Below are positions 1 through 7,702 of a stretch of 12,633 nucleotides of DNA, in pieces. This DNA comes from Nitrospinaceae bacterium (lineage in GTDB: Bacteria; Nitrospinota; Nitrospinia; Nitrospinales; VA-1), in the NCBI GenBank assembly GCA_029937635.1, contig JAPYPM010000043.1:1-12633 (forward strand). The letters run 5' to 3'. The position numbers and the translations under genes were made by a program. A model generated the notes under the pieces. That model had not been told where the DNA came from. It ran no database searches and saw nothing but the letters and a program-made list of their open reading frames with translations. Positions within the stretch are counted from its first letter, which is position 1; each line of letters starts with the position of its first letter.

Positions 1-1031
1 CAACTCTTGTTTCGACGCACTACATGGGATTAAAGCTTCTTGCGCAGACGCGTACTGGGTTTTTGAATGCGTGTACAGAGTTTGATTCTAAATCACAGAC
101 ACCAACCTACCACCTAATTTTTGGAGTTCCTGGTCATAGTGCTGCAATCGACATTGCCGAACAGCTTGGTCTTAGTGCGAAAATTACAGAACGTGCAAGA
201 AAGATTTACCAGTCTCATGATACACGGGCTGATGAGGTGCTAAAAGACTTAACTCAACAGCGAATAGAGTTGCTGAGAGAAAAAGAAATTTTGCGATCCA
301 GGAATCTCAAGTTGGAGGATTTAACGAGACAACAGAATGACCTTACTGAAAGCCTTCAAGAAAAAGAGAAAATATTTAAGTTTGAGAAATCAAAACGGAT
401 ACAAGCTTTTGTTCGGGAATCGAAAAACCAGGTTCGCCAAATGATGCAAGAAGCTAAGGGAAGCTCTGATATATCAAAACTTCGTAAAATAGAGCGTGAA
501 CTTGGAATGATAGGGCGGATACCGTTATCCGAACATCGAGATGACCTGTCTGAATGGAAAGTTACTCCTGAGAAACTAAAGAAAGGAGATTTGGTGCTAA
601 TTGAAAGTTATGGGGCTACAGGAGTGCTATTAGAAAATCCTACAGGGAAAAAGAAAGTTCGAATTAGTTTAGGTAAAATAGAAACTGTTATAGAAACTGT
701 TAGATTGAAAGGAAGTCTGAAAAAGAGACCTGTTGTGGATAAGGCCTTGAAACAAGTTAGTGTGAACATTCACACGAAAGTAAATTCGCAAGTAAAAACA
801 AAGTGCGATCTTCGTGGGATGAATTCTGAAGAGGCGCTCCTCGCTATGGAAACTTTTCTGAGTCAGGCGATTGCCAATGGAATTACACAGGGGGTCATAA
901 TCCACGGTCATGGAATGGGAATAATCAAAAGCCTCGTTAGAGATTATCTTTCTTCAACTGGTATTTGTACAAAGTTTTCCTCCGCTCCAAGAGATAACGG
1001 AGGAGATGGCGCTACAGTAGTTGAGTTTTAG
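1..1031 (+). CDS. mutS2: Endonuclease MutS2, C-terminal part (5' end cut by window edge)
   Basis: The frame is open from base 3 to TAG at 1029-1031 and gives 342 visible residues. It begins inside the MutS-type ATPase domain at S-T-H-Y, the switch-loop histidine region. Next comes the conserved MutS2 stretch with PGHSA and IAEQLGL (visible residues about 42-57). A long charged coiled coil (about 65-165) follows, then a KOW-like beta segment starting at KKGDLVLIE (about 193-232) and a C-terminal Smr domain (about 266-342) with CDLRG, HGHGMG (301-306) and a GGDGAT end. MutS2 proteins are usually about 770-800 residues, so a little over half is missing to the left. The family acts on recombination intermediates and, in Bacillus, on collided ribosomes; which role applies here cannot be read from sequence. 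The Smr motif has Cys where Leu is common (LDLRG) and HGHGMG instead of the usual HGKGTG. The gene converges on the peptidase gene with a 25-nt gap. Confidence 0.95.
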   Translation, partial: TLVSTHYMGLKLLAQTRTGFLNACTEFDSKSQTPTYHLIFGVPGHSAAIDIAEQLGLSAKITERARKIYQSHDTRADEVLKDLTQQRIELLREKEILRSRNLKLEDLTRQQNDLTESLQEKEKIFKFEKSKRIQAFVRESKNQVRQMMQEAKGSSDISKLRKIERELGMIGRIPLSEHRDDLSEWKVTPEKLKKGDLVLIESYGATGVLLENPTGKKKVRISLGKIETVIETVRLKGSLKKRPVVDKALKQVSVNIHTKVNSQVKTKCDLRGMNSEEALLAMETFLSQAIANGITQGVIIHGHGMGIIKSLVRDYLSSTGICTKFSSAPRDNGGDGATVVEF

Positions 1032-1056
1032 GAAAAACAAAACTGGAAAATATTTT

Positions 1057-3984
1057 TCAATCAAATACCTTGACCAAATGGTCAAAACGATTTTTTGATT
1101 TCTTAATTTTTTCTTCATTTCCCAAAACACAGACATTCCCAGACTCTTTTATTTTCCTAAAAATCCCGGCAAAAGATTTAATATCGTCTAAACGAGTCGA
1201 CAGCAATTCATCTCGCCGTTTTTGTTTTAACTCGTATGTCTTACCAGTCAAGTACTCAACCATTGAAATAGATCCCTTTCTATCTGCTGTCATTGGTGGA
1301 TCCAAACGTCCGACACAACCAATTAAAATCTTAGTTAGCTCTTTATCTGAAATATCTAAAGTGTCAAGGTAATCCCCGATTTGGTCATATATATCAAGTG
1401 TCTCAGTTAAGTTAGGATCCCGATAAGATACTAACCCATAATCACCGCTATAAGAATCAAAGGAGATTTGTGATCCATAGGCACCTCCCTGAACACGTAC
1501 ACGGTCCCATAAAAAACAGGTGCGAAGAACAGCATTCAAAACATCAAACCTCCCGCTATATTTCATGCCGAGTTCAAATAAATTGATTCCTTTCCCAACA
1601 AATTGCACTGAGCTTGCAGTTAGAAAAGCTTCATTGATAGGACCGGTTTTAAACTTTAATTTTGCAGGGAATTGTTTTTTTGAAGGTAATTTTTGAGATA
1701 GGCCTACAACTCTATTTTCAATTTTTTTATAGTCACTTTCAGGAGCAGTAATGTTCACAAAAATATTTTCTTTAGTAAATAAATTTTGCGTAATACCCTT
1801 AAATTCCTCAGTCACTTCATCAATATTTTTCTCTGCACGGTCCAATAATCTTTCCAAGAATCTATAATAAGATATTCCATCGGTAAGTTCGTCGTATTGC
1901 CCTATAATAGACTGGTATGAGTTAAGTCGAGATAGTACATAATGATTTCCTGAAGATAAAATAGAATCCTCCATGGAAGCTTTAGAACTTTTTATAATCT
2001 CGATCAAACGTTTAGGGTTATTAAAGTCATACTCCAAAATTACCTCTTCCCAAATATCAAAAAGGTGGTCCGTATTTCCCATAAGACATTTTCCGCTAAA
2101 GAAAATATGAGATAGTATTTTTTTATGATCATTGACTTCAGCAGAGGTGAAATGCCAAGAACGAAGCCCCCCAGTGTGGATACCAAGAAGTTGTGAGATT
2201 TCCATGTAACTATGTTTTCGTGTTCCCATACCCAAGACTAAATTGCCGACAAGTGAAAGATATGGGATTTGATCAAGAGGGATGCTGAGTGCATCGAAAC
2301 CAATTTGAACATAAGCGATATTATTTGTGAATAAATCGTGAAATAAAATTTTAGGTTCTGATTCTCTTTTTAACTCCATGGGAAAACGTTCACTCTCAAC
2401 TGTAATATCCTGAATGTCTAAACTTGGTAGCTTCTCTAAAGCTTCTTGGGAATCTGGCTTGATCTGCATTGCCTGAAGCTCTTGTGTTTTCTGGACAAGG
2501 TTTTCAATGTCACTTTGTGACATCGAAGCCTTCAACGTTTTCATATTTTTTCTAATCCTAGCCTCTTTCTTTTTCTCTAGGTCTGGCTTAGGTTTAGCAA
2601 GCATCACACTCTGATGATTATTGTTTAAAAGATACTTATCTATCAAATTTTCAAAATATTTTTCATTTGACTTGCGCTTAATTTTTTCCATCAGTTTGTC
2701 ATACTTTAAATGCATAAAAGGGTCTGAACCATATAACCAGGAAGCTAAAGTCTGAATGTTGTAGACAATACCTTTTGGAAAACCACCAAAATTTGATTCA
2801 CGAAGTTTAAAGTCAATCGAATTCACAGCAGACTTGACCATATTGGTTTCAATTCCGTCATCAACAAGGTTTTTTAGGGTAGAGAAAATAAGTCCAATAA
2901 TTTTATCTTCGTTACTAGCTTCAGTGCCTTTAAGCCCAACGGCGAATGTTGTTTCGAAACGATTGTCATCAAAACCACCACCAATCACCTCGCTGCCAAG
3001 CTCAGATTCGAGCAATGCTTTACGTAGTGGAGATGCAGAAGTTCCCAGCAATAAATGACTTAAAATACTGAAAGCAAGGCAATGTTCATGGTTGGTTGAT
3101 TTGTCTAATTTGAATCCCACGACAACAAAAGTTTTTTTATCCAGAGATTCATCTTTTGCTACAGGATAGAAAATTTCTTTTCGCTTGGGTTTGCTAAACC
3201 GTCTTTGTGGACTAATAGCTGATTCTATTTTAATCGAATCAAAATTTTTAAGGTATTCATTATCTAGAAAATTTAAATATTCCAATGTATTTCCATCACC
3301 ATAAAAGAAAATACGACTGTTTGATGGATGATAATGTTTATTGTGAAAATCTTTAAATTCTTTATAGGTTAAATCTGTAATAGCTTCTGGATCTCCACCG
3401 GATTCAAAACCATAGGTCGTACTTGGGAAAAGAGAATGAGCTAAGTGTCGATCTAAAATACTTTCTGGGCTTGAAAAAACACCCTTCATCTCATTAAAAA
3501 CGACACCCTTATAGCTGATATTTTCATCAGGAAGTTCCAGTTCGTGATGCCATCCCTCCTGCATAAATGTTTCTTGTGTAATATTTGGATAAAAAACTGC
3601 ATCGAGGTAGACATCCATTAAGTTAAAAAAATCTTTCTTATTACGACTTGCTACCGGATACATGGTTTTATCAGGAAAAGTCATAGCATTGAGGAAGGTT
3701 TGTAAACTTCCTTTTAGTAACTCAAGAAATGGTTCCTTTACAGGATATTTACGTGATCCACATAAGACACTATGTTCAAGAATATGAGCAACCCCTCGAT
3801 CGTTAGATGGAGGAGTCTTAAATGTAGCGCTAAAAACTTTATTGTCGTCGTCATTTTCCATTACAAGAACTTCTGCACCAGTTTTTAAATGGGTAAACAG
3901 TAATGCCAATGAATTCAATTCAGAAATTGATTCCTGCTGTTGCAATTGAAACCCAGAATAGTTTTTTCCTAATTCAAAGCTCAT
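1057..3984 (-). CDS. M16C zinc metallopeptidase, presequence protease (PreP/Cym1) type
   Basis: This 975-residue protein has the full length and layout of the M16C (pitrilysin/insulinase clan) presequence protease family, which degrades free peptides inside a closed two-half chamber. The inverted zinc motif HILEH lies at residues 67-71 (H67 and H71 zinc ligands, E70 catalytic base), and the distal ligand is E165 in VVFNEMKG. The stretch after HILEH (LCGSRKYPVKEPF) is diagnostic of the PreP group. A charged helical linker at about 465-515 joins the two halves. The C-terminal half supplies the conserved R828/R830 and Y836 (DRVRVQGGAYGS) that complete the active site. No signal peptide is visible, so a cytoplasmic peptide-scavenging role is likely (inference). 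The ATG at 3984 is preceded by AAAGG (3991-3995) with a 6-nt spacer. A terminator separates it from the upstream exonuclease III gene, so it probably has its own promoter in 3996-4030 or is read by leakage. Confidence 0.93.
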   Translation of the reverse strand: MSFELGKNYSGFQLQQQESISELNSLALLFTHLKTGAEVLVMENDDDNKVFSATFKTPPSNDRGVAHILEHSVLCGSRKYPVKEPFLELLKGSLQTFLNAMTFPDKTMYPVASRNKKDFFNLMDVYLDAVFYPNITQETFMQEGWHHELELPDENISYKGVVFNEMKGVFSSPESILDRHLAHSLFPSTTYGFESGGDPEAITDLTYKEFKDFHNKHYHPSNSRIFFYGDGNTLEYLNFLDNEYLKNFDSIKIESAISPQRRFSKPKRKEIFYPVAKDESLDKKTFVVVGFKLDKSTNHEHCLAFSILSHLLLGTSASPLRKALLESELGSEVIGGGFDDNRFETTFAVGLKGTEASNEDKIIGLIFSTLKNLVDDGIETNMVKSAVNSIDFKLRESNFGGFPKGIVYNIQTLASWLYGSDPFMHLKYDKLMEKIKRKSNEKYFENLIDKYLLNNNHQSVMLAKPKPDLEKKKEARIRKNMKTLKASMSQSDIENLVQKTQELQAMQIKPDSQEALEKLPSLDIQDITVESERFPMELKRESEPKILFHDLFTNNIAYVQIGFDALSIPLDQIPYLSLVGNLVLGMGTRKHSYMEISQLLGIHTGGLRSWHFTSAEVNDHKKILSHIFFSGKCLMGNTDHLFDIWEEVILEYDFNNPKRLIEIIKSSKASMEDSILSSGNHYVLSRLNSYQSIIGQYDELTDGISYYRFLERLLDRAEKNIDEVTEEFKGITQNLFTKENIFVNITAPESDYKKIENRVVGLSQKLPSKKQFPAKLKFKTGPINEAFLTASSVQFVGKGINLFELGMKYSGRFDVLNAVLRTCFLWDRVRVQGGAYGSQISFDSYSGDYGLVSYRDPNLTETLDIYDQIGDYLDTLDISDKELTKILIGCVGRLDPPMTADRKGSISMVEYLTGKTYELKQKRRDELLSTRLDDIKSFAGIFRKIKESGNVCVLGNEEKIKKSKNRFDHLVKVFD

Positions 3985-4030
3985 TATTTACCTTTCATTT
4001 TTTGCTGATAGAAATACATGTAACCACTTT

Positions 4031-4058
4031 TAAAAAAACATTCACTTGTTTGAATGTT
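4031..4058 (-). terminator. Intrinsic terminator downstream of exonuclease III gene
   Basis: Read on the minus strand, AACATTCA (4058-4051) pairs perfectly with TGAATGTT (4044-4037) across a 6-nt loop and runs directly into a T tract (to 4032). The 8-bp stem is AT-rich and so not strong, but stem, loop and U tract are in the right order and sit 54 nt past the xth stop codon. It would partly insulate the peptidase gene from xth transcription. Confidence 0.6.
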
Positions 4059-4112
4059 GATTCATTATGATAGATTCATTTAGGCTAATAAATCAAACGG
4101 AATTCTTATATC

Positions 4113-4880
4113 TTATAAAGATTTCATGTTCAATCCAATCGGACAGTGGTCCGAACCCATTACCCCGGGATATATACGTGAGTTTTCCACCTTTTTTATT
4201 AAATCCTCAGTAACGAAAAAGTAATCAATACGCCATCCAATATTTCTCTTACGGACATCAGATCTATAGCTCCACCAGGTGTAATGATCTGGGTCTTGAC
4301 AGAATTCACGGAAGGTATCAATATATCCATGGCCGATAAACTTGTCCATCCAGGCCCTTTCCATCGGAAGAAACCCTGAATTTTTGGCATTTGGTTTTGG
4401 GTTTTTTAAATCGATAGCTTTATGAGCGGTATTAACATCTCCGGTAATGATTAGTTTTTTACCTTCTTTTCGCAATGATTCACAGTGTTTGAGGAATGAA
4501 TCATAAAAATCCATTTTATACTTCAGGCGTTCTGGACCACTAGTGCCATTTGGAAAATAAATATTTAAAAGATCAAAACCTTTGTACTCAAATCGTATGA
4601 TTCTTCCTTCTACATCAAACCTGTCAATTCCCATACCTAGATGAGTTTTTAGGGGCTTTTTTTTGCTCAAAATAGCCACACCACTATACCCTTTACGTTG
4701 TGCTGGATTCCAAACGGCATGATATCCAGAGGGGTTCGCAACATCTTTCGTTAGATCATTGGGTGTTGCCTTAATTTCTTGTAGGCACATCACATCTGGG
4801 GATTCTGCATGAAACCAATCCATAAAGCCTTTTCGAACAGCAGCACGTAGGCCATTTACGTTCCAACTCAATATTTTCAT
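4113..4880 (-). CDS. xth: Exodeoxyribonuclease III (AP endonuclease, ExoA/XthA family)
   Basis: The 255-residue protein matches the usual length of ExoIII/ExoA proteins. They cut DNA 5' to abasic sites and trim 3' blocking groups in base excision repair, using Mg2+. The catalytic set of the endonuclease/exonuclease/phosphatase fold is intact: N7 in WNVNG, metal-binding E35 in LQEIKA, Y108 in IYFPNG, D148 and N150 in TGDVNTAH, D219 in GWRIDYFF, and D244-H245 in the terminal GSDHCP. The ATG at 4880 is well supported by GAGGAGG at 4888-4894 with a 7-nt spacer. The gene is divergent from the ABC importer genes and ends before a terminator, so it looks monocistronic. No truncation or missing key residue is seen. 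Confidence 0.97.
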   Translation of the reverse strand: MKILSWNVNGLRAAVRKGFMDWFHAESPDVMCLQEIKATPNDLTKDVANPSGYHAVWNPAQRKGYSGVAILSKKKPLKTHLGMGIDRFDVEGRIIRFEYKGFDLLNIYFPNGTSGPERLKYKMDFYDSFLKHCESLRKEGKKLIITGDVNTAHKAIDLKNPKPNAKNSGFLPMERAWMDKFIGHGYIDTFREFCQDPDHYTWWSYRSDVRKRNIGWRIDYFFVTEDLIKKVENSRIYPGVMGSDHCPIGLNMKSL

Positions 4881-4919
4881 ATCCTATCCTCCTCACTAAA
4901 ACCACCCAACTGATGTTAA

Positions 4920-4925
4920 ATTATA
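4920..4925 (-). promoter_or_regulatory. xth: Candidate -10 box for xth
   Basis: The minus strand carries an exact TATAAT at 4925-4920, about 40 nt before the xth start codon and upstream of its strong ribosome site. No good -35 match is seen at 16-18 nt spacing, so this is weak evidence in an AT-rich region. Confidence 0.3.
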
Positions 4926-5024
4926 TTAAAAAATTAGTCCATAAAACCTATTCAGAGCCAAATATACTCTCATGAAAATTGTATTGAACCAATGAATAAA
5001 GTGGAATAATTTTTATTGTATTTA

Positions 5025-5055
5025 TTGACACTCTTAAACTGGTGATGTCTTTAAT
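5025..5055 (+). promoter_or_regulatory. Candidate sigma70 promoter for importer ATPase genes
   Basis: A perfect TTGACA (5025-5030) is followed after 19 nt by TTTAAT (5050-5055, five of six matches to TATAAT). The spacer is 2 nt longer than optimal. It points toward the ABC genes starting at 5131 and would give a leader of roughly 70 nt. Confidence 0.4.
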
Positions 5056-5071
5056 TCCCTGTAATAAAAAA

Positions 5072-5101
5072 TTATCCAATGATAAAACGATGCATTATAA
5101 T
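5072..5101 (+). promoter_or_regulatory. Second candidate promoter close to importer ATPase start
   Basis: A perfect TATAAT at 5096-5101 lies 29 nt before the ATG at 5131, which would give a short leader. The best -35 at 18 nt spacing is TTATCC (5072-5077), only three of six matches. It may compete with, or replace, the TTGACA promoter upstream. Confidence 0.3.
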
Positions 5102-5130
5102 TCTTAGAGTTATGATTGAGGTTAAAAAAT

Positions 5131-6105
5131 ATGCGTACTACAGAATTATTAGTCAAAAACTTAAAGGTATCTTTTGCAACTCCAAAAAAAGAGTTGATGG
5201 CTGTTCGTGGAATCAGTTATCAACTCCATCAAGGAGAAATACTTGCATTGGTTGGAGAGTCAGGGTGCGGTAAAACCGTGAGTGCTCTTTCTATATTGAG
5301 GCTTATACAAGAACCCCCTGGAAAAATCGTTAGTGGAGAAATTATTTTTGGGGGTAAAGACCTTCTAACGCTAAAGAAAAAAGAATTGCAGGATTTGCGA
5401 GGCAAAGATATCGCGATGATATTCCAAGATCCGATGACATCTTTAAACCCTGTTCTTACTATAGGGGAACAAATAGTAGAAACAATTTTGCGGCACACTG
5501 TTCTCTCACGGAAAGAAGCTAAGGAAAAATCTTTTAGACTTTTAGAACAGGTTGAAATATCTTCTCCAAAGCAAAAATTAAGTCAATATCCTCATCAGTT
5601 AAGCGGTGGGATGAGACAAAGAGTTATGATTGCTATAGCACTTTCATGCTCTCCACATATTCTTATAGCCGACGAACCAACGACAGCACTCGATGTTTTA
5701 ATACAGGCGCAAATACTTAGTCTTTTAAAAAAAATAAAAAATGAAACTCAGATGTCAATTCTACTTATTACACATGATTTGGGAGTTGTAGCTGAAGTAG
5801 CTGAGCGTGTCATGGTTATGTATGCAGGTGAAATAGTCGAGTCAGGATCGGTTAGTGATATTTTTCGTTCACCCCGCCATCCTTATACGATAGGTCTTAT
5901 GGAATCGATTCCTACATTAGATTCCACTCTACAAAAAAAATCAAAGCTTAGAGAAATATCGGGAACGGTTCCTTCACTCTCGCAAGTTACTCTTGGATGC
6001 CCATTTTGTCCTCGTTGTTCTGTAGCAGAAACACGTTGTAAAGTAGAAAAACCACAACTTAAGAAAATATCTCAGTCACATTCAGTCAGCTGTTGGTTGC
6101 ACTAA
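5131..6105 (+). CDS. oppD: Oligopeptide/dipeptide ABC importer ATP-binding protein (OppD/DppD type)
   Basis: This 324-residue nucleotide-binding subunit would power peptide or nickel-type import through an inner-membrane permease. Visible motifs are Walker A GESGCGKT (42-49), Q-loop IFQDP (97-101), signature LSGGMRQR (157-164), Walker B ILIADEP (177-183) with catalytic E182, and H-loop H215. The C-terminal oligopeptide-transporter domain contains C290, C293, C296, C303 and C321; members of this family have been shown to bind an Fe-S cluster there. Start choice: an in-frame TGA at 5113-5115 leaves only TTG 5116 or ATG 5131. ATG 5131 has GAGG at 5118-5121 with a 9-nt spacer, so it is preferred. 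The next gene overlaps the stop by one base (TAATG). Substrate cannot be told from sequence, and no permease or binding protein is next to it. Confidence 0.92.
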   Translation: MRTTELLVKNLKVSFATPKKELMAVRGISYQLHQGEILALVGESGCGKTVSALSILRLIQEPPGKIVSGEIIFGGKDLLTLKKKELQDLRGKDIAMIFQDPMTSLNPVLTIGEQIVETILRHTVLSRKEAKEKSFRLLEQVEISSPKQKLSQYPHQLSGGMRQRVMIAIALSCSPHILIADEPTTALDVLIQAQILSLLKKIKNETQMSILLITHDLGVVAEVAERVMVMYAGEIVESGSVSDIFRSPRHPYTIGLMESIPTLDSTLQKKSKLREISGTVPSLSQVTLGCPFCPRCSVAETRCKVEKPQLKKISQSHSVSCWLH

Positions 6106-7088
6106 TGAAAACAAAAATAGAACTCCCTCAACCTATTGTACTAAAGGTAAAAAATCTAACAAAATATTTTCAGGTTAGGGTGCCTAATCAAAAAGTTCAA
6201 ACAGTTCACGCTTTGAATGGTATTTCTTTTCTACTTCATGAGGGAGAGACCTTAGGTTTAGTAGGAGAATCTGGTTGTGGAAAATCAACAGCTGCACGTG
6301 CAATATTAAGACTCGTGGAACCTACCTCTGGCGAAGTCTTTTACCGAAATCATGATTTGCTTGCATTGAAAAAAAATGAACTGCGTTCTCTTCGAAAAGA
6401 AATGCAAATTATTTTTCAAGATCCCAATGCCTCTTTAAACTCAAGAAAATCAATTAAGAAAATTCTGGAAGAACCTTTTGATATTCATGGGCTCACAAAA
6501 TCAAAAGAAGGTAAGGTTGAAGAACTCTTAGAAAGAGTAGGACTCACGAATGAGCAGGCAGAAAAATATCCACACGAATTGAGCGGTGGTCAATTGCAGA
6601 GAATAGGAATAGCACGTGCCATAGCACTTAATCCAAGTTTAATTGTTGCCGATGAACCAGTCTCCGCACTGGATGTGTCAATCCGTGCTCAAATAATAAA
6701 CCTGCTTCTTGACCTAAAAGAATCAATGCAGATATCGTATTTATTTATTTCTCATGATATGACCATCGTTAGACACTTTTGTGATCGCGTGGCGGTTATG
6801 TATCTTGGTAAAATAGTTGAGATTGCTGATAGTACATCACTCTTCAGTAATCCACGTCACCCTTATACTGAAGCGTTATTAGCTGCAGTCCCTTCAATTA
6901 ATTTAGATAAAAAAAAAGAAAATTTAAAAATTAAAGGTGATTTGCCAAGCTCCATTGATATGCCTAAAGGTTGCGTTTTTTATTCACGATGTCCCATTAA
7001 AGAAAAAAAATGCGAGCAATCTGTTCCACAACTGAACGAAATTAATTCTTCACATCAAGTTGCCTGTTTTTTACGTGAGCAAAATTAG
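6105..7088 (+). CDS. oppF: Oligopeptide/dipeptide ABC importer ATP-binding protein (OppF/DppF type)
   Basis: This 327-residue partner of the preceding ATPase would form a heterodimer with it. Motifs are Walker A GESGCGKST (54-62), Q-loop IFQDPNAS, signature LSGGQLQR (159-166), Walker B LIVADEP (179-185) with E184, and H-loop H217. The C-terminal domain has C290, C296, C303 and C321, at the same residue numbers as in the OppD-type partner. The start is taken as ATG 6105, whose A is the last base of the preceding TAA; a TTG four codons upstream (6093) is also possible. The TAATG junction with little Shine-Dalgarno sequence suggests translational coupling, as expected for a 1:1 heterodimer. The substrate is unknown. 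Confidence 0.92.
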   Translation: MKTKIELPQPIVLKVKNLTKYFQVRVPNQKVQTVHALNGISFLLHEGETLGLVGESGCGKSTAARAILRLVEPTSGEVFYRNHDLLALKKNELRSLRKEMQIIFQDPNASLNSRKSIKKILEEPFDIHGLTKSKEGKVEELLERVGLTNEQAEKYPHELSGGQLQRIGIARAIALNPSLIVADEPVSALDVSIRAQIINLLLDLKESMQISYLFISHDMTIVRHFCDRVAVMYLGKIVEIADSTSLFSNPRHPYTEALLAAVPSINLDKKKENLKIKGDLPSSIDMPKGCVFYSRCPIKEKKCEQSVPQLNEINSSHQVACFLREQN

Positions 7089-7119
7089 TCTTATAAGATG
7101 AGCCGAGAGTATTAGGTGT

Positions 7120-7143
7120 AAATATCTAAAAAATATTTTTTTT
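7120..7143 (+). terminator. Weak candidate terminator after importer ATPase pair
   Basis: AAATAT (7120-7125) can pair with ATATTT (7133-7138) across a 7-nt loop, followed by five more T residues. The stem has no G-C pair, so stability is poor. It is the only stem-plus-T-tract I see in the 173-nt convergent gap 7089-7261. Confidence 0.25.
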
Positions 7144-7261
7144 AAAACTAAGGTTTGATAGGACATACTCACTATAAGTTTCACCCTTCGAATTTAAAGC
7201 TATAGTTATTACCGAGAGGTGTCAGTTTCTGAAAGTTAAGCAATGATTTTTTATCTGCTTG

Positions 7262-7675
7262 TTAATTCTCAGATACTTTTTCTCCGAAGGAAAGTCCGCT
7301 GACAGGAGAGGCGTGATGAAGGATCATTTTCCACGCACCATTTTGTTTTTTAAATAGATTGGTCGAGTGAACTTTTGACAATTGAACGCCACTGGATACT
7401 ATTGAAAAAAGATTTTCTTGGCATGTTACCCATGCAAGGTTTTCTGAGGTAGTAACATTTATATTTGAAAGTTTAATTTCTAAATCTTGTGCTGCTGTAA
7501 AAATTTTCTGCCAACTGGTCATAATATTTTTAAACCCGGTTAAGACGTCCCACCCTGGGTGAATACATTGCGAAGTTGAGTCGTTTAACCAAATTCCAAT
7601 CATAAGTTCTATATCACTTTTATTGAAAGCATCATAAAAACTTTGATTCATTTCGATCACATCTTTTTCATTCAT
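7262..7675 (-). CDS. NTF2-like / SnoaL-like domain protein
   Basis: A 137-residue protein with the single-domain alpha+beta cone layout of the NTF2/SnoaL superfamily. An N-terminal helix (YDAFNKSDIELM) leads to W29 and C37-x-H39-P40-G41-W42, then VLTGF and SW, and it ends with the strand pattern GAWKMILHHASPV (113-125). The HPGW-then-G-then-SW pattern is typical of the SnoaL_3 subgroup of small uncharacterised proteins. These folds can be enzymes, ligand binders or dimerisation modules; the sequence does not decide which. No signal peptide is present, so it is cytoplasmic. The ATG is preceded by GGTGA with a short spacer. It starts 27 nt after the thioredoxin gene on the same strand and is probably the last gene of the ccm operon. 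Confidence 0.85.
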   Translation of the reverse strand: MNEKDVIEMNQSFYDAFNKSDIELMIGIWLNDSTSQCIHPGWDVLTGFKNIMTSWQKIFTAAQDLEIKLSNINVTTSENLAWVTCQENLFSIVSSGVQLSKVHSTNLFKKQNGAWKMILHHASPVSGLSFGEKVSEN

Positions 7676-7702
7676 AATAGATCACCATAAAGATAAAGAG
7701 TC

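Noticed and set aside
954..1136. Minus-strand open frame across the mutS2-peptidase junction
   Set aside because: It overlaps the ends of two well-supported genes and gives a low-complexity product with no known pattern.
4881..5130. Possible riboswitch or small gene in the 250-nt divergent region
   Set aside because: I see promoter-like boxes and two ribosome sites but no long stem, aptamer-like pattern or coding frame with a start signal.
5112..5273. An upstream ATG (5112) and a TTG (5116) near the OppD-type start
   Set aside because: ATG 5112 is in another frame with no recognisable product. TTG 5116 is in frame but lies on top of the GAGG that correctly spaces ATG 5131.
7089..7261. Possible small RNA or gene in the convergent gap
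   Set aside because: Only weak A-T stems and short palindromes are present, with no ribosome site, conserved motif or tRNA-like fold that I can see.
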